Below, piece after piece: positions 27,501 to 35,543 of a stretch of 64,000 nucleotides of DNA (the first letter of the stretch is position 1; every line of letters starts with the position of its first letter). A program made the translations under genes and the position numbers. The notes beneath the pieces are model-generated. The model was not told the DNA's origin. It saw nothing but the letters and a program-made list of their open reading frames with translations, and searched no databases. The stretch is from the NCBI RefSeq assembly GCF_009176645.1, contig NZ_AP019007.1, forward strand, positions 372,001 to 436,000, written 5' to 3'. This DNA is from Enterobacter oligotrophicus. Its GTDB lineage: Bacteria > Pseudomonadota > Gammaproteobacteria > Enterobacterales > Enterobacteriaceae.

Positions 27501-28023
27501 CGACTGACGACGCCGGATCGCCGCCCCATAGCAACAGCGTACCCTGGTCTTCCTGCCAGAGCTCCTGTGTGAGTTTTGGGGTAAGCCGTTCAACATCTGC
27601 AATGCTCCCGGTGACGAGCAGGATGCGGATTTTGCTGGACCAGGCGCGTCCGTAAGCATTGCCGAGAGCTAACCGGAGCTCATCAACCAAAGAACGATGA
27701 TTGACCTGAATACCCGAGTCCTCTGTTACTGAAGAGGCAAGATTAAACAATGAATTTAGTTGCTGTCTTTTTTTCCCCCGAAGTGAAGAAAGAAACTGAT
27801 AAGACGGTAACGAGCGAAGCAGGGATTGCCGGGAGCTTAATCGAATAATTTTAAGACAAACCAGAATAATCAACATGGTAATACACCATGCTCCAGCCTG
27901 CATTTTATATCCAGTCAGGTTGAAATAACCCCGCCCTGAATAGATAGCTAACGCAACAACTACCCCCAGGAAACAAATTATTACCGCCGCCCCACCGAGT
28001 CTCATTAACCGACTATTGCTCAC
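24568..28023 (-). CDS. tssM: T6SS inner-membrane channel protein TssM (IcmF)
   Basis: 1151 residues. Membrane helices at about 10-29, 43-60 and 380-402 separate a cytoplasmic GTPase-like domain from a long periplasmic part, the TssM topology. The periplasmic region carries the family segments (WYTRSGLSQNDELLAALFPRYG, the YFADFSGTWLDFLNSL box, and a beta-rich C-terminus that binds TssJ). The cytoplasmic domain reads RILLVTGSIADVERL where many TssM proteins have a Walker A; the GxxxxGK(T/S) loop is missing, so it probably does not bind nucleotide. It forms the membrane complex with TssL and TssJ. It overlaps the upstream unknown gene by 4 bases. Confidence 0.93.
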   Translation of the reverse strand: MSNSRLMRLGGAAVIICFLGVVVALAIYSGRGYFNLTGYKMQAGAWCITMLIILVCLKIIRLSSRQSLLRSLPSYQFLSSLRGKKRQQLNSLFNLASSVTEDSGIQVNHRSLVDELRLALGNAYGRAWSSKIRILLVTGSIADVERLTPKLTQELWQEDQGTLLLWGGDPASSVDIDWLAALRKLRHRPADGMVWVTSALDARAGVEEAGLTSTLSPDAMDMLAHALNKRYEALGWKLPLYAWSLHSHTGEQVGRVTQPIGCLLSAHCQPKALAAQLNGLIPQLTAQGVQQVCTDPQYNFLLALADQLTRKPETVAEPLSVLLNPYRPLPLAGVVFSTPSPGAVRSVKHHWGRDNRWDVIADSVLSLPTGLRPRKPGLSWRQGVGMATSIMMLLWGVSMAASFIANRSLVATTQEQLRQASMEKKPLAVRLHALSELQKTLSQLEYRAQHGVPWYTRSGLSQNDELLAALFPRYGEMALPLLRDAAAKHLQQQLNAFIQLPPDSPLRERMAKTAYDQLKLYLMLSRPEKMNAGWFATTLMRDWPQRAGVTNGVWQGSGLSLLAFYGASLISHPQWRLSPNTGLVSQARTLLIRQLGMRNSESTLYQKLLAQVANQYADMRLADMTGDTEASQLFTTDEVVPGMFTRQAWEEAVQPAIEKVVTERRDEMDWVLSDSKQPASQQTPPEVLKQRLTERYFADFSGTWLDFLNSLRLRRVATLSDAIDQLTLMADVRQSPLVALMNTLSIQGRTGQSGEAISDSLVKSAKNLLGGDKHPVIDQNAGSHGPLDETFGPVLALMDNSQKGTGSTDMSLQTFLTRVTQVRLRLQQVTNATDPQAMTQALAQTVFQGKAVDLTETRDYGSLVAAGLGQEWSGFGQTVFVRPMEQAWQQVLTPAAESLNTQWQSAVVDDWNAAFGGRYPFRDTSSEVSLPLLAKYLNADSGRITHFLQTRLNGVLHREGSHWVPDSINAQGLTFNPSFLQAVDTLSHISDVVFTRGEAGLSFELRPGTADDIMQTTLVIDSQKLTYMNQMPAWKRFSWPADTEAPGAALSWISTQAGTRQYADMSGAWGWIRLLDKASVNAYPGTGSSWSLRWQAPDGRPLNYTLRTEAGEGPLALLKLRDFTLPETIFSISVPATDPRAAEDDYAEETY

Positions 28024-29174
28024 AGCGTCTCCTTCTGAAAGAATGTACTTTTTATCTGCACAAGTAACGTTTGTGCTTTGTGCTGGGAAACAATCAAATT
28101 AACTGCATTTTTACTTTTACCGTTCAGCAGAGCCAATGCTATTGTCATCCATATCCCACTATCGCCTTGCTTACCCAAAATAAATTCAGTGAAATATTGC
28201 GATAATGCCCCTGGGTTTTTCTCATTGCATTTCTGAATGACTTCATTAATAATGCTTTTATCATCTATATTATCAAACCACAAATTTTCTATTCCCATGG
28301 TTCCTTCCTGGTATTTAAGGAAATTTGACAAATCAGAATCAAGCGCAGCACTATCGGTATCCAGAGCCCGATATAAACGCCCCTTTTGTGGAAGGTGTTC
28401 TGTGATATCTGCCGGTGCCAACAACCAGGCACAGGCACCATCACTTGTTAAATGTCGGACATCATCAGAAAGCAGTGGATTACAGACTACAACCAGACGA
28501 CACTTATCACCTGGGTTCTGAAGCCACTCATCAATTTGCACTGTAAAACTGTTAACAAGAAACACCGGGGTTGCTACTGTATCGTCTGGCAGATTAAGAT
28601 TTTTCCAGGCAAGAGAAAATGACCGCCACAGAGAAAGAGATAATACCTCTGGGCCATACAAACTAACTTCAAGTTTTCCTGCTTGAGAAAATGCCAGCAA
28701 TTTATAACGTAAAGATGAAAGTAATTCCTGAAAAACAGCAATATAATCCACTTCGTCAGAAAATTTTATTGCCTTATTTCCGATAATATTGCATTCATCT
28801 CCCCGGCTGAATTTATCAATCTCAACTCCACATGGGAAGGCAGAAGCAAAATCAATAATGGATATGTATTCAGACGCCCACTTACAACATATACTCTCTG
28901 CATTCTTATTGCTAAGCTCTATAATTTCATTATTCTTCACCAGCATCCCCGCACAGAACAATTTCCATCCAGCAGCAAAACCAGATAAAATAAATACGAT
29001 TAAACTCAAACACAAAAAATACAAAAATGCTTTTTTATCATGCGTTAAATAGTAATAAGCGAGGCTTGCAAATATAATAACCAGCAGGCATGAAACAGTC
29101 CTCATGAATAAACGATTTAACTCCAGCGGTGGTACTTTTTCTGGTTCCGTTAAAACAGGCATATTCCATGACAT
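28020..29174 (-). CDS. unknown membrane protein between PAAR and tssM
   Basis: 384 residues from the ATG at 29174 (MSWNMPVLTEPEK), four bases after the PAAR stop; a longer frame upstream overlaps the PAAR gene. Two neighbouring membrane helices (about 25-45 and 48-73: VSCLLVIIFASLAYYYL and FLYFLCLSLIVFILSGF) precede a soluble region of about 310 residues with no recognised domain. It includes SLWRSFSLAWKNLNLPDDTVATP and CRLVVVCNPLLSDDVRHL, which looks like a Rossmann-type strand-helix pattern. It shares a 4-base overlap with tssM, so it is co-expressed with the membrane complex. A T6SS accessory or TssM partner is plausible but unproven. AT content is higher than in the core genes. Confidence 0.7.
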   Translation of the reverse strand: MSWNMPVLTEPEKVPPLELNRLFMRTVSCLLVIIFASLAYYYLTHDKKAFLYFLCLSLIVFILSGFAAGWKLFCAGMLVKNNEIIELSNKNAESICCKWASEYISIIDFASAFPCGVEIDKFSRGDECNIIGNKAIKFSDEVDYIAVFQELLSSLRYKLLAFSQAGKLEVSLYGPEVLSLSLWRSFSLAWKNLNLPDDTVATPVFLVNSFTVQIDEWLQNPGDKCRLVVVCNPLLSDDVRHLTSDGACAWLLAPADITEHLPQKGRLYRALDTDSAALDSDLSNFLKYQEGTMGIENLWFDNIDDKSIINEVIQKCNEKNPGALSQYFTEFILGKQGDSGIWMTIALALLNGKSKNAVNLIVSQHKAQTLLVQIKSTFFQKETL

Positions 29175-29178
29175 AGTT

Positions 29179-29445
29179 TCATCCAATACCAGTGCCCGGA
29201 AGGCTTGAAATAACATAACATCCGCACATGCATTTACACTGGTGGAATGCCACAAGTATCCCATCAGAAATCCACTCGCTGGAACCTTCTATTATTTTAT
29301 TTTTACCATGAAAAGGGATTGGACATATGACATCATCACCCACAAGTGCAGCATTTATTCCATCAATTACCATTGTTGAAGATGCAGAGATCACCATTCC
29401 ACCGCTACTGAGTTTATCATTTAACCTGACAATTCCTGAAAACAC
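29179..29445 (-). CDS. PAAR-domain spike-tip protein
   Basis: 88 residues, GTG start at 29445 with a perfect AAGGAGA eight bases upstream. The PAAR fold pattern is visible: LNDKLSSGGMVISASSTMVIDG, ALVGDDVICPIPFHGKNKIIEGS, and conserved Cys/His (C41, H45, then HQCKCMCGC near 69-76) that bind the tip zinc. PAAR proteins sharpen the VgrG trimer and can dock effectors. It has no toxin extension. It sits downstream of the MIX effector and immunity genes. Confidence 0.88.
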   Translation of the reverse strand: MFSGIVRLNDKLSSGGMVISASSTMVIDGINAALVGDDVICPIPFHGKNKIIEGSSEWISDGILVAFHQCKCMCGCYVISSLPGTGIG

Positions 29446-29594
29446 AATTATCTCCTTATAAATTTCAAAGTTGTTATCTGGAAGACATACTCGTAATATT
29501 TCAATCTGCTTATGGTTAGTTACTTTGCCTGTTTAAGGCCAGTGCAAACGCCACATATACACTGCGGTATATAATCCTAATTATTCAGCTATTA

Positions 29595-30629
29595 CTAATA
29601 GAAATAAAACTCACGTCCCAGGCCGGTATAAAGAAACGGCGTCTGGTCCCTGAAGGGATTTTCCGGTTTGCCGGTTCGTTTCCACTGCCGTTTCCGTTTT
29701 CGGTTCAGCCGGCTCAGGTTAATATCCGTGACGTTCTTCAGTCCCATCACGGTAAATATCTCTTCAGCCAGATCTTCCTCAGGGAAAGGATGTCGTCGCC
29801 AGACGCTGTACAGTGCTGGACAGATGATGATTGCCCCCCCTGTGGTAGCACAAGGAAGCAGTAGCTCTCCTAATTCCGGCGGGAATAGCTCCTCCATGCC
29901 ATATCTGACTACCCAGCCAATAATGACAGCCAGCAAACCAACCCCATGCATCCCCATCCAGAACCTGGTTCCTCCCCAGCGGGCCTGCCGTTTCCCCCGG
30001 TAACAGCCCGGCGTCATGCTCACGGAACGCTCCTGTGGCTTGACCAGCGCATAGACCAGATATTCATCGCCGACAGGCGCCGCTATAAGCTCCACTTCCT
30101 CACCCACTTTGCAGAAACAGCGACCCAGCCAGCCGGAAAAACGTTTCCCGTTAATCCTTCCGGTGATATGCCAGGAACAGGTCATCAGTCTGTCCCCGTC
30201 CAGCAGCATCCCCTGAGCCGTGGCAGCCGAATCGCTGACCGTCATCACCACAGCGGCCCTTGCCACACGCTCCTTCTGTCGCGCAAAGTATTCATGGGTC
30301 TGCGGATAGGCCTGTGGGTCAAAATAGTGCAGCACCCGCCGCCAGCTAAACTCTTCCAGTACACCGGTCACTTTTATCAGCGGCGCAGGCGGCGGCAGAA
30401 CTGGGTCCGGCGGCGCATCTTCAAGCTGTTCTTCCAGTTTCTGCGCCTGTTTACGAAGCAGGGGTAACTGATCCCGCCTTCCTCTGGTAGATTCGATATC
30501 GGCGATCTTCTCCTGTAATGCCGCCAGTTCACTACGGATTTTCAGGAAGTTATCAGCCGGGTACTTCTCTTTTAATACTGCGCGGGAGGGACGTGGGGCA
30601 TCTGAAAACTTCAGTGCTTCATTCGGCAT
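29595..30629 (-). CDS. putative membrane immunity protein, copy A (tandem duplicate)
   Basis: 344 residues from the ATG at 30629 (MPNEALKFSD). The ATG is chosen because the same CAGGGAAATACA leader precedes the matching start of copy B. Layout: an N-terminal coiled coil (about 30-70, KIRSELAALQEKIADIE), a proline-rich linker, a soluble beta-rich region (85-220), a membrane hairpin (225-277) and a basic C-terminus ending LGREFYFY. It is nearly identical to copy B except in the membrane hairpin. It lies downstream of a membrane-active MIX effector, so protection of the inner membrane from that effector is a reasonable inference. I do not recognise a named family. Confidence 0.65.
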   Translation of the reverse strand: MPNEALKFSDAPRPSRAVLKEKYPADNFLKIRSELAALQEKIADIESTRGRRDQLPLLRKQAQKLEEQLEDAPPDPVLPPPAPLIKVTGVLEEFSWRRVLHYFDPQAYPQTHEYFARQKERVARAAVVMTVSDSAATAQGMLLDGDRLMTCSWHITGRINGKRFSGWLGRCFCKVGEEVELIAAPVGDEYLVYALVKPQERSVSMTPGCYRGKRQARWGGTRFWMGMHGVGLLAVIIGWVVRYGMEELFPPELGELLLPCATTGGAIIICPALYSVWRRHPFPEEDLAEEIFTVMGLKNVTDINLSRLNRKRKRQWKRTGKPENPFRDQTPFLYTGLGREFYFY

Positions 30630-30659
30630 TGTATTTCCCTGAATTAAGGCCTCCATCGG

Positions 30660-31694
30660 CTAGTAGTAATAAAACTCACGTCCCAGGCCGGTATAAAGAA
30701 ATGGCGTCTGGTCCCTGAAGGGATTTTTCGGTTTCCCGGTCCGTTTCCACTGCTGTTTTCGTTTACGGTTCAGTCGGCTCAGGTTTATATCTGTAACGTT
30801 CTTCAGCCCCATCACGGTGAATATCTCTTCTGCCAGATCCTCCTCGGGAAAAGGGTGCCGTCGCCAGACGCTGTAAATGGCAGGACCCACGACAAATAAA
30901 CCACCTGACACAATACCAATAATCAGAGACTCACCAAGATCTGCTGAGATAAAGGCAGCAAGTCCATCAGTTATAAGCCACGTAACAACTACCGACGCAA
31001 GAGCAAAACCATGTATCCCCAACCAGAACCGGGTACCTCCCCAGCGGGCCTGCCGTTTCCCCCGGTAACAGCCCGGCGTCATGCTCACTGAGCGCTCCTG
31101 TGGCTTGACCAGCGCATAGACCAGATATTCATCGCCGACAGGCGCCGCTATAAGCTCCACTTCCTCACCCACTTTGCAGAAACAGCGACCCAGCCAGCCG
31201 GAAAAACGTTTCCCGTTAATCCTTCCGGTGATATGCCAGGAACAGGTCATCAGTCTGTCCCCGTCCAGCAGCATCCCCTGAGCCGTGGCAGCCGAATCGC
31301 TGACCGTCATCACCACAGCGGCCCTTGCCACACGCTCCTTCTGTCGCGCAAAGTATTCATGGGTCTGCGGATAGGCCTGTGGGTCAAAATAGTGCAGCAC
31401 CCGCCGCCAGCTAAACTCTTCCAGTACACCGGTCACTTTTATCAGCGGCGCAGGCGGCGGCAGAACCGGGTCCGGCGGCGCATCTTCAAGCTGTTCTTCC
31501 AGTTTCTGCGCCTGTTTACGAAGCAGGGGTAACTGATCCCGCCTTCCTCTGGTAGATTCGATATCGGCGATCTTCTCCTGTAATGCCGCCAGTTCACTAC
31601 GGATTTTCAGGAAGTTATCAGCCGGGTACTTCTCTTTTAATACTGCGCGGGTGGGGCGTGGGGCATCTGAAAACTTCAGTGCTTCATTCGTCAT
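30660..31694 (-). CDS. putative membrane immunity protein, copy B (tandem duplicate)
   Basis: 344 residues (MTNEALKFSD start), the same length as copy A and 30 bases upstream of it. It lies just after the MIX effector gene (43 bases), as expected for the cognate immunity protein. The membrane hairpin (225-277, from LGIHGFALASVVV to VVGPAIYSVW) shares only about 19 of 53 residues with copy A. The remaining 291 residues differ at about five positions. Same domain layout as copy A. Function is inferred from position and topology only. Confidence 0.65.
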   Translation of the reverse strand: MTNEALKFSDAPRPTRAVLKEKYPADNFLKIRSELAALQEKIADIESTRGRRDQLPLLRKQAQKLEEQLEDAPPDPVLPPPAPLIKVTGVLEEFSWRRVLHYFDPQAYPQTHEYFARQKERVARAAVVMTVSDSAATAQGMLLDGDRLMTCSWHITGRINGKRFSGWLGRCFCKVGEEVELIAAPVGDEYLVYALVKPQERSVSMTPGCYRGKRQARWGGTRFWLGIHGFALASVVVTWLITDGLAAFISADLGESLIIGIVSGGLFVVGPAIYSVWRRHPFPEEDLAEEIFTVMGLKNVTDINLSRLNRKRKQQWKRTGKPKNPFRDQTPFLYTGLGREFYYY

Positions 31695-31737
31695 TGTATT
31701 TCCCTGAATAAGGTCTCCATCGGTACTCGGTCACTGG

Positions 31738-34518
31738 TTACACCATTAAATCGTCTGATTCAATGCGAACAAAAAATGGCCAGAACATTATCTGTCGCGG
31801 CTTTTCTTTTTTATGCTGAGGAGAGGACATCGTTCGCAGACAGGCCATTAAATCATTTCGGCTTTTTTCGATCAAATGGGTTATTTTTTCAGGCTTTAAT
31901 CCGTCACTACTTAAAGTATTTTCATTACCAAATATTCCCTGTTCAAACCAGTTCTGTAAGTCATCACGAGAAAAATACTCCGTGATAATATATTCAGATA
32001 TCATTATAACCAGAGCAAACCACCAGGAAGATAGAACACCAACCCATTCGACCCCAAGTAATAAAAATCTCGGTGCAGCCGCTCTGCCCAACCAAACCCC
32101 TAATGTTCCTTCTTCAGTTGCCCAACCAAAGCGAGAGATTAAGGCACTCATTAATTTCCCTTCGGCATTAGCTAAAGTAGCCACATCATTCAATATTTTC
32201 ATAAAATACAGGCCTTTATATAACCGTTTTTTTTGCACATTCATATCGTCTAATTTATTTCTAAAAGAATATAAATCCAACCCAAAAGATATACCCGCTG
32301 CAATAAGCGAACATCCAGCCCCCACCATTTTCAAATACTGAAAATTATTTCCAGCCTTAACGCCATATTCAAAAACTGGTGTAGCAATATCAGCCACACC
32401 ACCCGTTGTTGCTAACAGTGCGCTTGAAATTTTCGCATAATTGACTGGGTCATCTTTAAAATGTTCTAACTGATTATACAGCTCAACTGCATTAAATATC
32501 AGCACCAGAATTTTAATGCTGGACGCTTTGTAAGCAAACTGATTAGAACCTGTTTCATAATATTTTATGAATGCTGCTTCCATTTCAGCAAACTTTTTAC
32601 TGGCAATACGCAGACTCTCCTGTGCCCTGACTCTTGCCGGGTTGAAAAATCCTACACCATCAAGATAAGCACGCCGCTGACTCACCCAACCGAAGTATTT
32701 CGAGAGAAAGGCACTTGTCTCAGCCTGAGTTTTCCCTGCGGCCAGTGAGAAAAGCGTCCGGTTAATCGCATCACTGGTCGTGTCCAGTACAGCCCCCAGT
32801 CGTGTTGAAGAAAAAACCCTTGAGCCCGCTGTTGCCATATACTGGTCCATTAGATATAAGACCCGTGCGGACAATAACGCATTTTCAGCCGGCGGTTTTG
32901 CAAGTGCAGCAGTCGCTTTTTCAAAACCTTTGAAAATTTTATTTAACTTAGCACCATTAGTTTCGAAAAAATAAAGTAGCCCACCCGGAGACATAGGCTC
33001 CCCGTTGCATTCCCGGCATTTTACTAACAGAGACTCACCCTCAGCCATCAGTTCAGGGTTATTAAAAAAATGAGTTCGCCAGACAAGATTTTTTTCACTG
33101 GTCGTCGTGTACGCATTAATCCACTCATCCAGTAACACTTTACCTGCATCGAAAATATTCAGGCCTGAAATTGCAAAGGCTATTATTTCACGATAATAAA
33201 GATTATCGTCTGGTTCTACAGAATAAAAATCCTGGCTCGTGGAAATAAAGTCTGCATTCTGTAGCCATTTAATCCGAAAATCGATCAGCGTCTGGACCTG
33301 TTCATTAACCTGATCAGTCAGGGTATCGCAACAGTGATTAAATGAGTCCAGTTTTTTCTGATTCAGCATACGCTTATATTTTGCCAGGTCATCTGCTACC
33401 TGGATTCTTTGCATGACGCCCTGCTGTCGTTCCCGGCCTTGCCTTGCATACTCGTCACGGGTCATGATTTCTGATTCGGGAGTATGCTTGCGCCGTTCGT
33501 TCTCAACATACATCTGATATGCCATCTCGATACCGATGGGGTTTTCATCAAATGTGATTTCTAGTTGAGCGGCAACGTTCTGTTCTGCGCTTTTAGCGAT
33601 AATTTGCTCGACACCCTTTATGAGATTCAGAGTGGAAAACTCCAGCGCCCGCTCTTCGCCAAATACCTGTGGCAACGCAAGAATGTCATTTGTCCAGCCG
33701 GTTAGTTCATGAGCAACACCGACCGCATCATGTAAGGCAAAAATGAGCGGAGTGACGGGAGTGCCATCCGCTTTAACTCCCCGGTGCTTCATCTGCTGTA
33801 GCGTGCTGGCAGCAAGTCCAGGAGGTATATTCTTCCAGGGATAGAGCGTCTCTTGTGGCTGCACTTTAGTGACCAGACTAAAACTGTCGTCACCTGTCAT
33901 ATGACTTACCCGAAAATCGCCATGTGTACCCCATGGGAGCAAGGCCGCGGCAGGAAGCCCGCCATTTGCCGCTGGCATATAATCGAGAATGGCTGAGATA
34001 TTCCCCTCCGACGCCTCGCCCGCACAGGGTGCTGATGCAGGCGTCAGCCATTGCGACGCCTTAAGACATTGCATCCTTTTACTCCGCTCATCCTCTTTCT
34101 GGTAACGCTCAAGCGTCGCTGCCGACCAAGGGGATTGCGAAAAGGCTATCCAGATATCATTATCCATAACTTCCACTGGAAGCGTAATAAAGTCTTTGCC
34201 TCCCTGGCTGTAAGTACCCTGCCTGCAGTCTGGTTCAGATTTTTTTATTGCGTTATCAGGAGAAAACTGCTTCCACAAGCTGCCATCATCGCTAATAGAC
34301 CACGCGTCCCATTTAGTCATAAATGGATAATAAATATATAAAAAACCTCGGCGCACTACCCTTAATGCATAATGATAATTGTCATGATCAGGGTATTGTT
34401 TTGCACCAGAAGCGGCCCAACCAGGCAGCGAACCTGACAGATGATCCGGGACAACAGCATATCTGACCGGCAACAGAGCAGGGCCTTGAGTTTTACAATC
34501 ACAATGATGATCTGCCAT
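31738..34518 (-). CDS. MIX-type T6SS effector, predicted membrane-active (VasX-like)
   Basis: 926 residues. The N-terminus (CDCKTQGPALLPVRYAVVP, then LRVVRRGFLYIYY) carries the MIX marker pattern hRxGhhYhh at 55-63, followed by WDAWSISDDGSLWKQF, as in VasX-like effectors. The middle is helical, with an Arg/Gln-rich coiled coil near 345-420. The C-terminal third has hydrophobic segments (about 715-760, and RFLLLGVEWVGVLSSWWFALVIMISEY near 835-865), so a pore-forming or depolarising action is likely. A DUF4123 adaptor gene and vgrG precede it, and two membrane immunity candidates follow, a standard delivery cassette. The toxic domain itself is not a family I can name. Confidence 0.82.
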   Translation of the reverse strand: MADHHCDCKTQGPALLPVRYAVVPDHLSGSLPGWAASGAKQYPDHDNYHYALRVVRRGFLYIYYPFMTKWDAWSISDDGSLWKQFSPDNAIKKSEPDCRQGTYSQGGKDFITLPVEVMDNDIWIAFSQSPWSAATLERYQKEDERSKRMQCLKASQWLTPASAPCAGEASEGNISAILDYMPAANGGLPAAALLPWGTHGDFRVSHMTGDDSFSLVTKVQPQETLYPWKNIPPGLAASTLQQMKHRGVKADGTPVTPLIFALHDAVGVAHELTGWTNDILALPQVFGEERALEFSTLNLIKGVEQIIAKSAEQNVAAQLEITFDENPIGIEMAYQMYVENERRKHTPESEIMTRDEYARQGRERQQGVMQRIQVADDLAKYKRMLNQKKLDSFNHCCDTLTDQVNEQVQTLIDFRIKWLQNADFISTSQDFYSVEPDDNLYYREIIAFAISGLNIFDAGKVLLDEWINAYTTTSEKNLVWRTHFFNNPELMAEGESLLVKCRECNGEPMSPGGLLYFFETNGAKLNKIFKGFEKATAALAKPPAENALLSARVLYLMDQYMATAGSRVFSSTRLGAVLDTTSDAINRTLFSLAAGKTQAETSAFLSKYFGWVSQRRAYLDGVGFFNPARVRAQESLRIASKKFAEMEAAFIKYYETGSNQFAYKASSIKILVLIFNAVELYNQLEHFKDDPVNYAKISSALLATTGGVADIATPVFEYGVKAGNNFQYLKMVGAGCSLIAAGISFGLDLYSFRNKLDDMNVQKKRLYKGLYFMKILNDVATLANAEGKLMSALISRFGWATEEGTLGVWLGRAAAPRFLLLGVEWVGVLSSWWFALVIMISEYIITEYFSRDDLQNWFEQGIFGNENTLSSDGLKPEKITHLIEKSRNDLMACLRTMSSPQHKKEKPRQIMFWPFFVRIESDDLMV

Positions 34519-34562
34519 AACGTTAATCCTTAATGTTATCGCTTTCGAAAAGCAAATGACTT

Positions 34563-35531
34563 TTAATTGCTACCCGACCGAATATTTTCCCAATCAATCT
34601 CGCTGAGAGAGGCAATCGCACTCAGATAACTTGTATTTTGCTTTGAACGCTGAGATGCCAGGATCCTCGATATATACGGGTGACGATCAAATTCCGGTGA
34701 AACCGTCAGCGCATGCATACCGTAGGCAACAAGATCATCTTTAGACTGGAATGAATAATCTCTTGCACGCCTGAGTGCAGGTAATACCGTTGTCATTATC
34801 GTTAATTCACTAACGCGAGATGAGTCAGTATAAGCAAGGCGATATTCACAGAGGATGGCATTGACTATTGCAATCAGTTTAATATCCTGCCAGTTTTGAG
34901 GGCTTAACGAAACAGTGTGCGACAACCGAATTACTTGCTGCTCAAGTCCGGCTCTTTTGATGATTTGCCCATCCCCATCAATAGAATACCAATTTGTAAC
35001 AGGTCCCAGTAACCGCCGTTGCTGCCAGCTATCCAGTATATTCCAGAGCAATGGTGCTACTGCAGGATCGTAATAACGCAACAGAATATTTTTTCCGTCA
35101 TTATCCTGTAATGCACTTTTACCAAGATGCAGCGCCATTTTTTCTAAAGAAGTATTACTTGCTAACCAGCCACTGATTAATCTTCCCTCACCACGCTTTA
35201 TTTTTTGTGGTTTTATTTCATGAAACGCCAGGTTTAAACTTTCCTCCAGAATTTGAACATCACTACGCAGAGACAAATCAAGAGGGATCAGCCAGGGGAA
35301 AAAATCATCGGTAAGATATTCTGGCGCTACGGGAACTTTTATCACATCCCGGCTTTCCAGAACATCAATAATCTCAGGTTTCATATTACGACGACGAAGT
35401 ATTGCTGCATCAATCATCAATATACAATGTGTATTTAACCGTAAAAATTGCTGAATAAGATACGTTTTAATTAATCGATACTGTTCCCGTCGATCCTGGG
35501 TTGAATAGTTATATGAAATAGCGGTTGTCAT
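34563..35531 (-). CDS. DUF4123 T6SS effector adaptor (Tap/TEC chaperone)
   Basis: 322 residues. The N-terminal half matches DUF4123 (HCILMIDAAILRRRNMKPEI, the WLIPLDLSL segment, then GWLASNTSLEKMALHLGK and LLRYYDPAVAPLLW). These adaptors bind a specific effector and load it on the C-terminal end of its VgrG without being secreted. Location between vgrG (12 bases upstream) and the MIX effector (44 bases downstream) fits exactly. The C-terminal 120 residues vary among relatives. Confidence 0.9.
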   Translation of the reverse strand: MTTAISYNYSTQDRREQYRLIKTYLIQQFLRLNTHCILMIDAAILRRRNMKPEIIDVLESRDVIKVPVAPEYLTDDFFPWLIPLDLSLRSDVQILEESLNLAFHEIKPQKIKRGEGRLISGWLASNTSLEKMALHLGKSALQDNDGKNILLRYYDPAVAPLLWNILDSWQQRRLLGPVTNWYSIDGDGQIIKRAGLEQQVIRLSHTVSLSPQNWQDIKLIAIVNAILCEYRLAYTDSSRVSELTIMTTVLPALRRARDYSFQSKDDLVAYGMHALTVSPEFDRHPYISRILASQRSKQNTSYLSAIASLSEIDWENIRSGSN

Positions 35532-35543
35532 TCGTGGTGTTCC

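Larger units (their letters stand above)
29595..31694. repeat. 1.07-kb tandem direct duplication
   Basis: Two 1035-base genes with their leaders repeat with a period of 1065 bases. Long blocks are almost identical (for example about 30003-30608 against 31068-31673). The stretches 29799-29957 and 30864-31022, which encode the membrane hairpin, are strongly diverged. Such an island of divergence inside a fresh duplication points to recombination or gene conversion with a variant allele. Confidence 0.9.
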
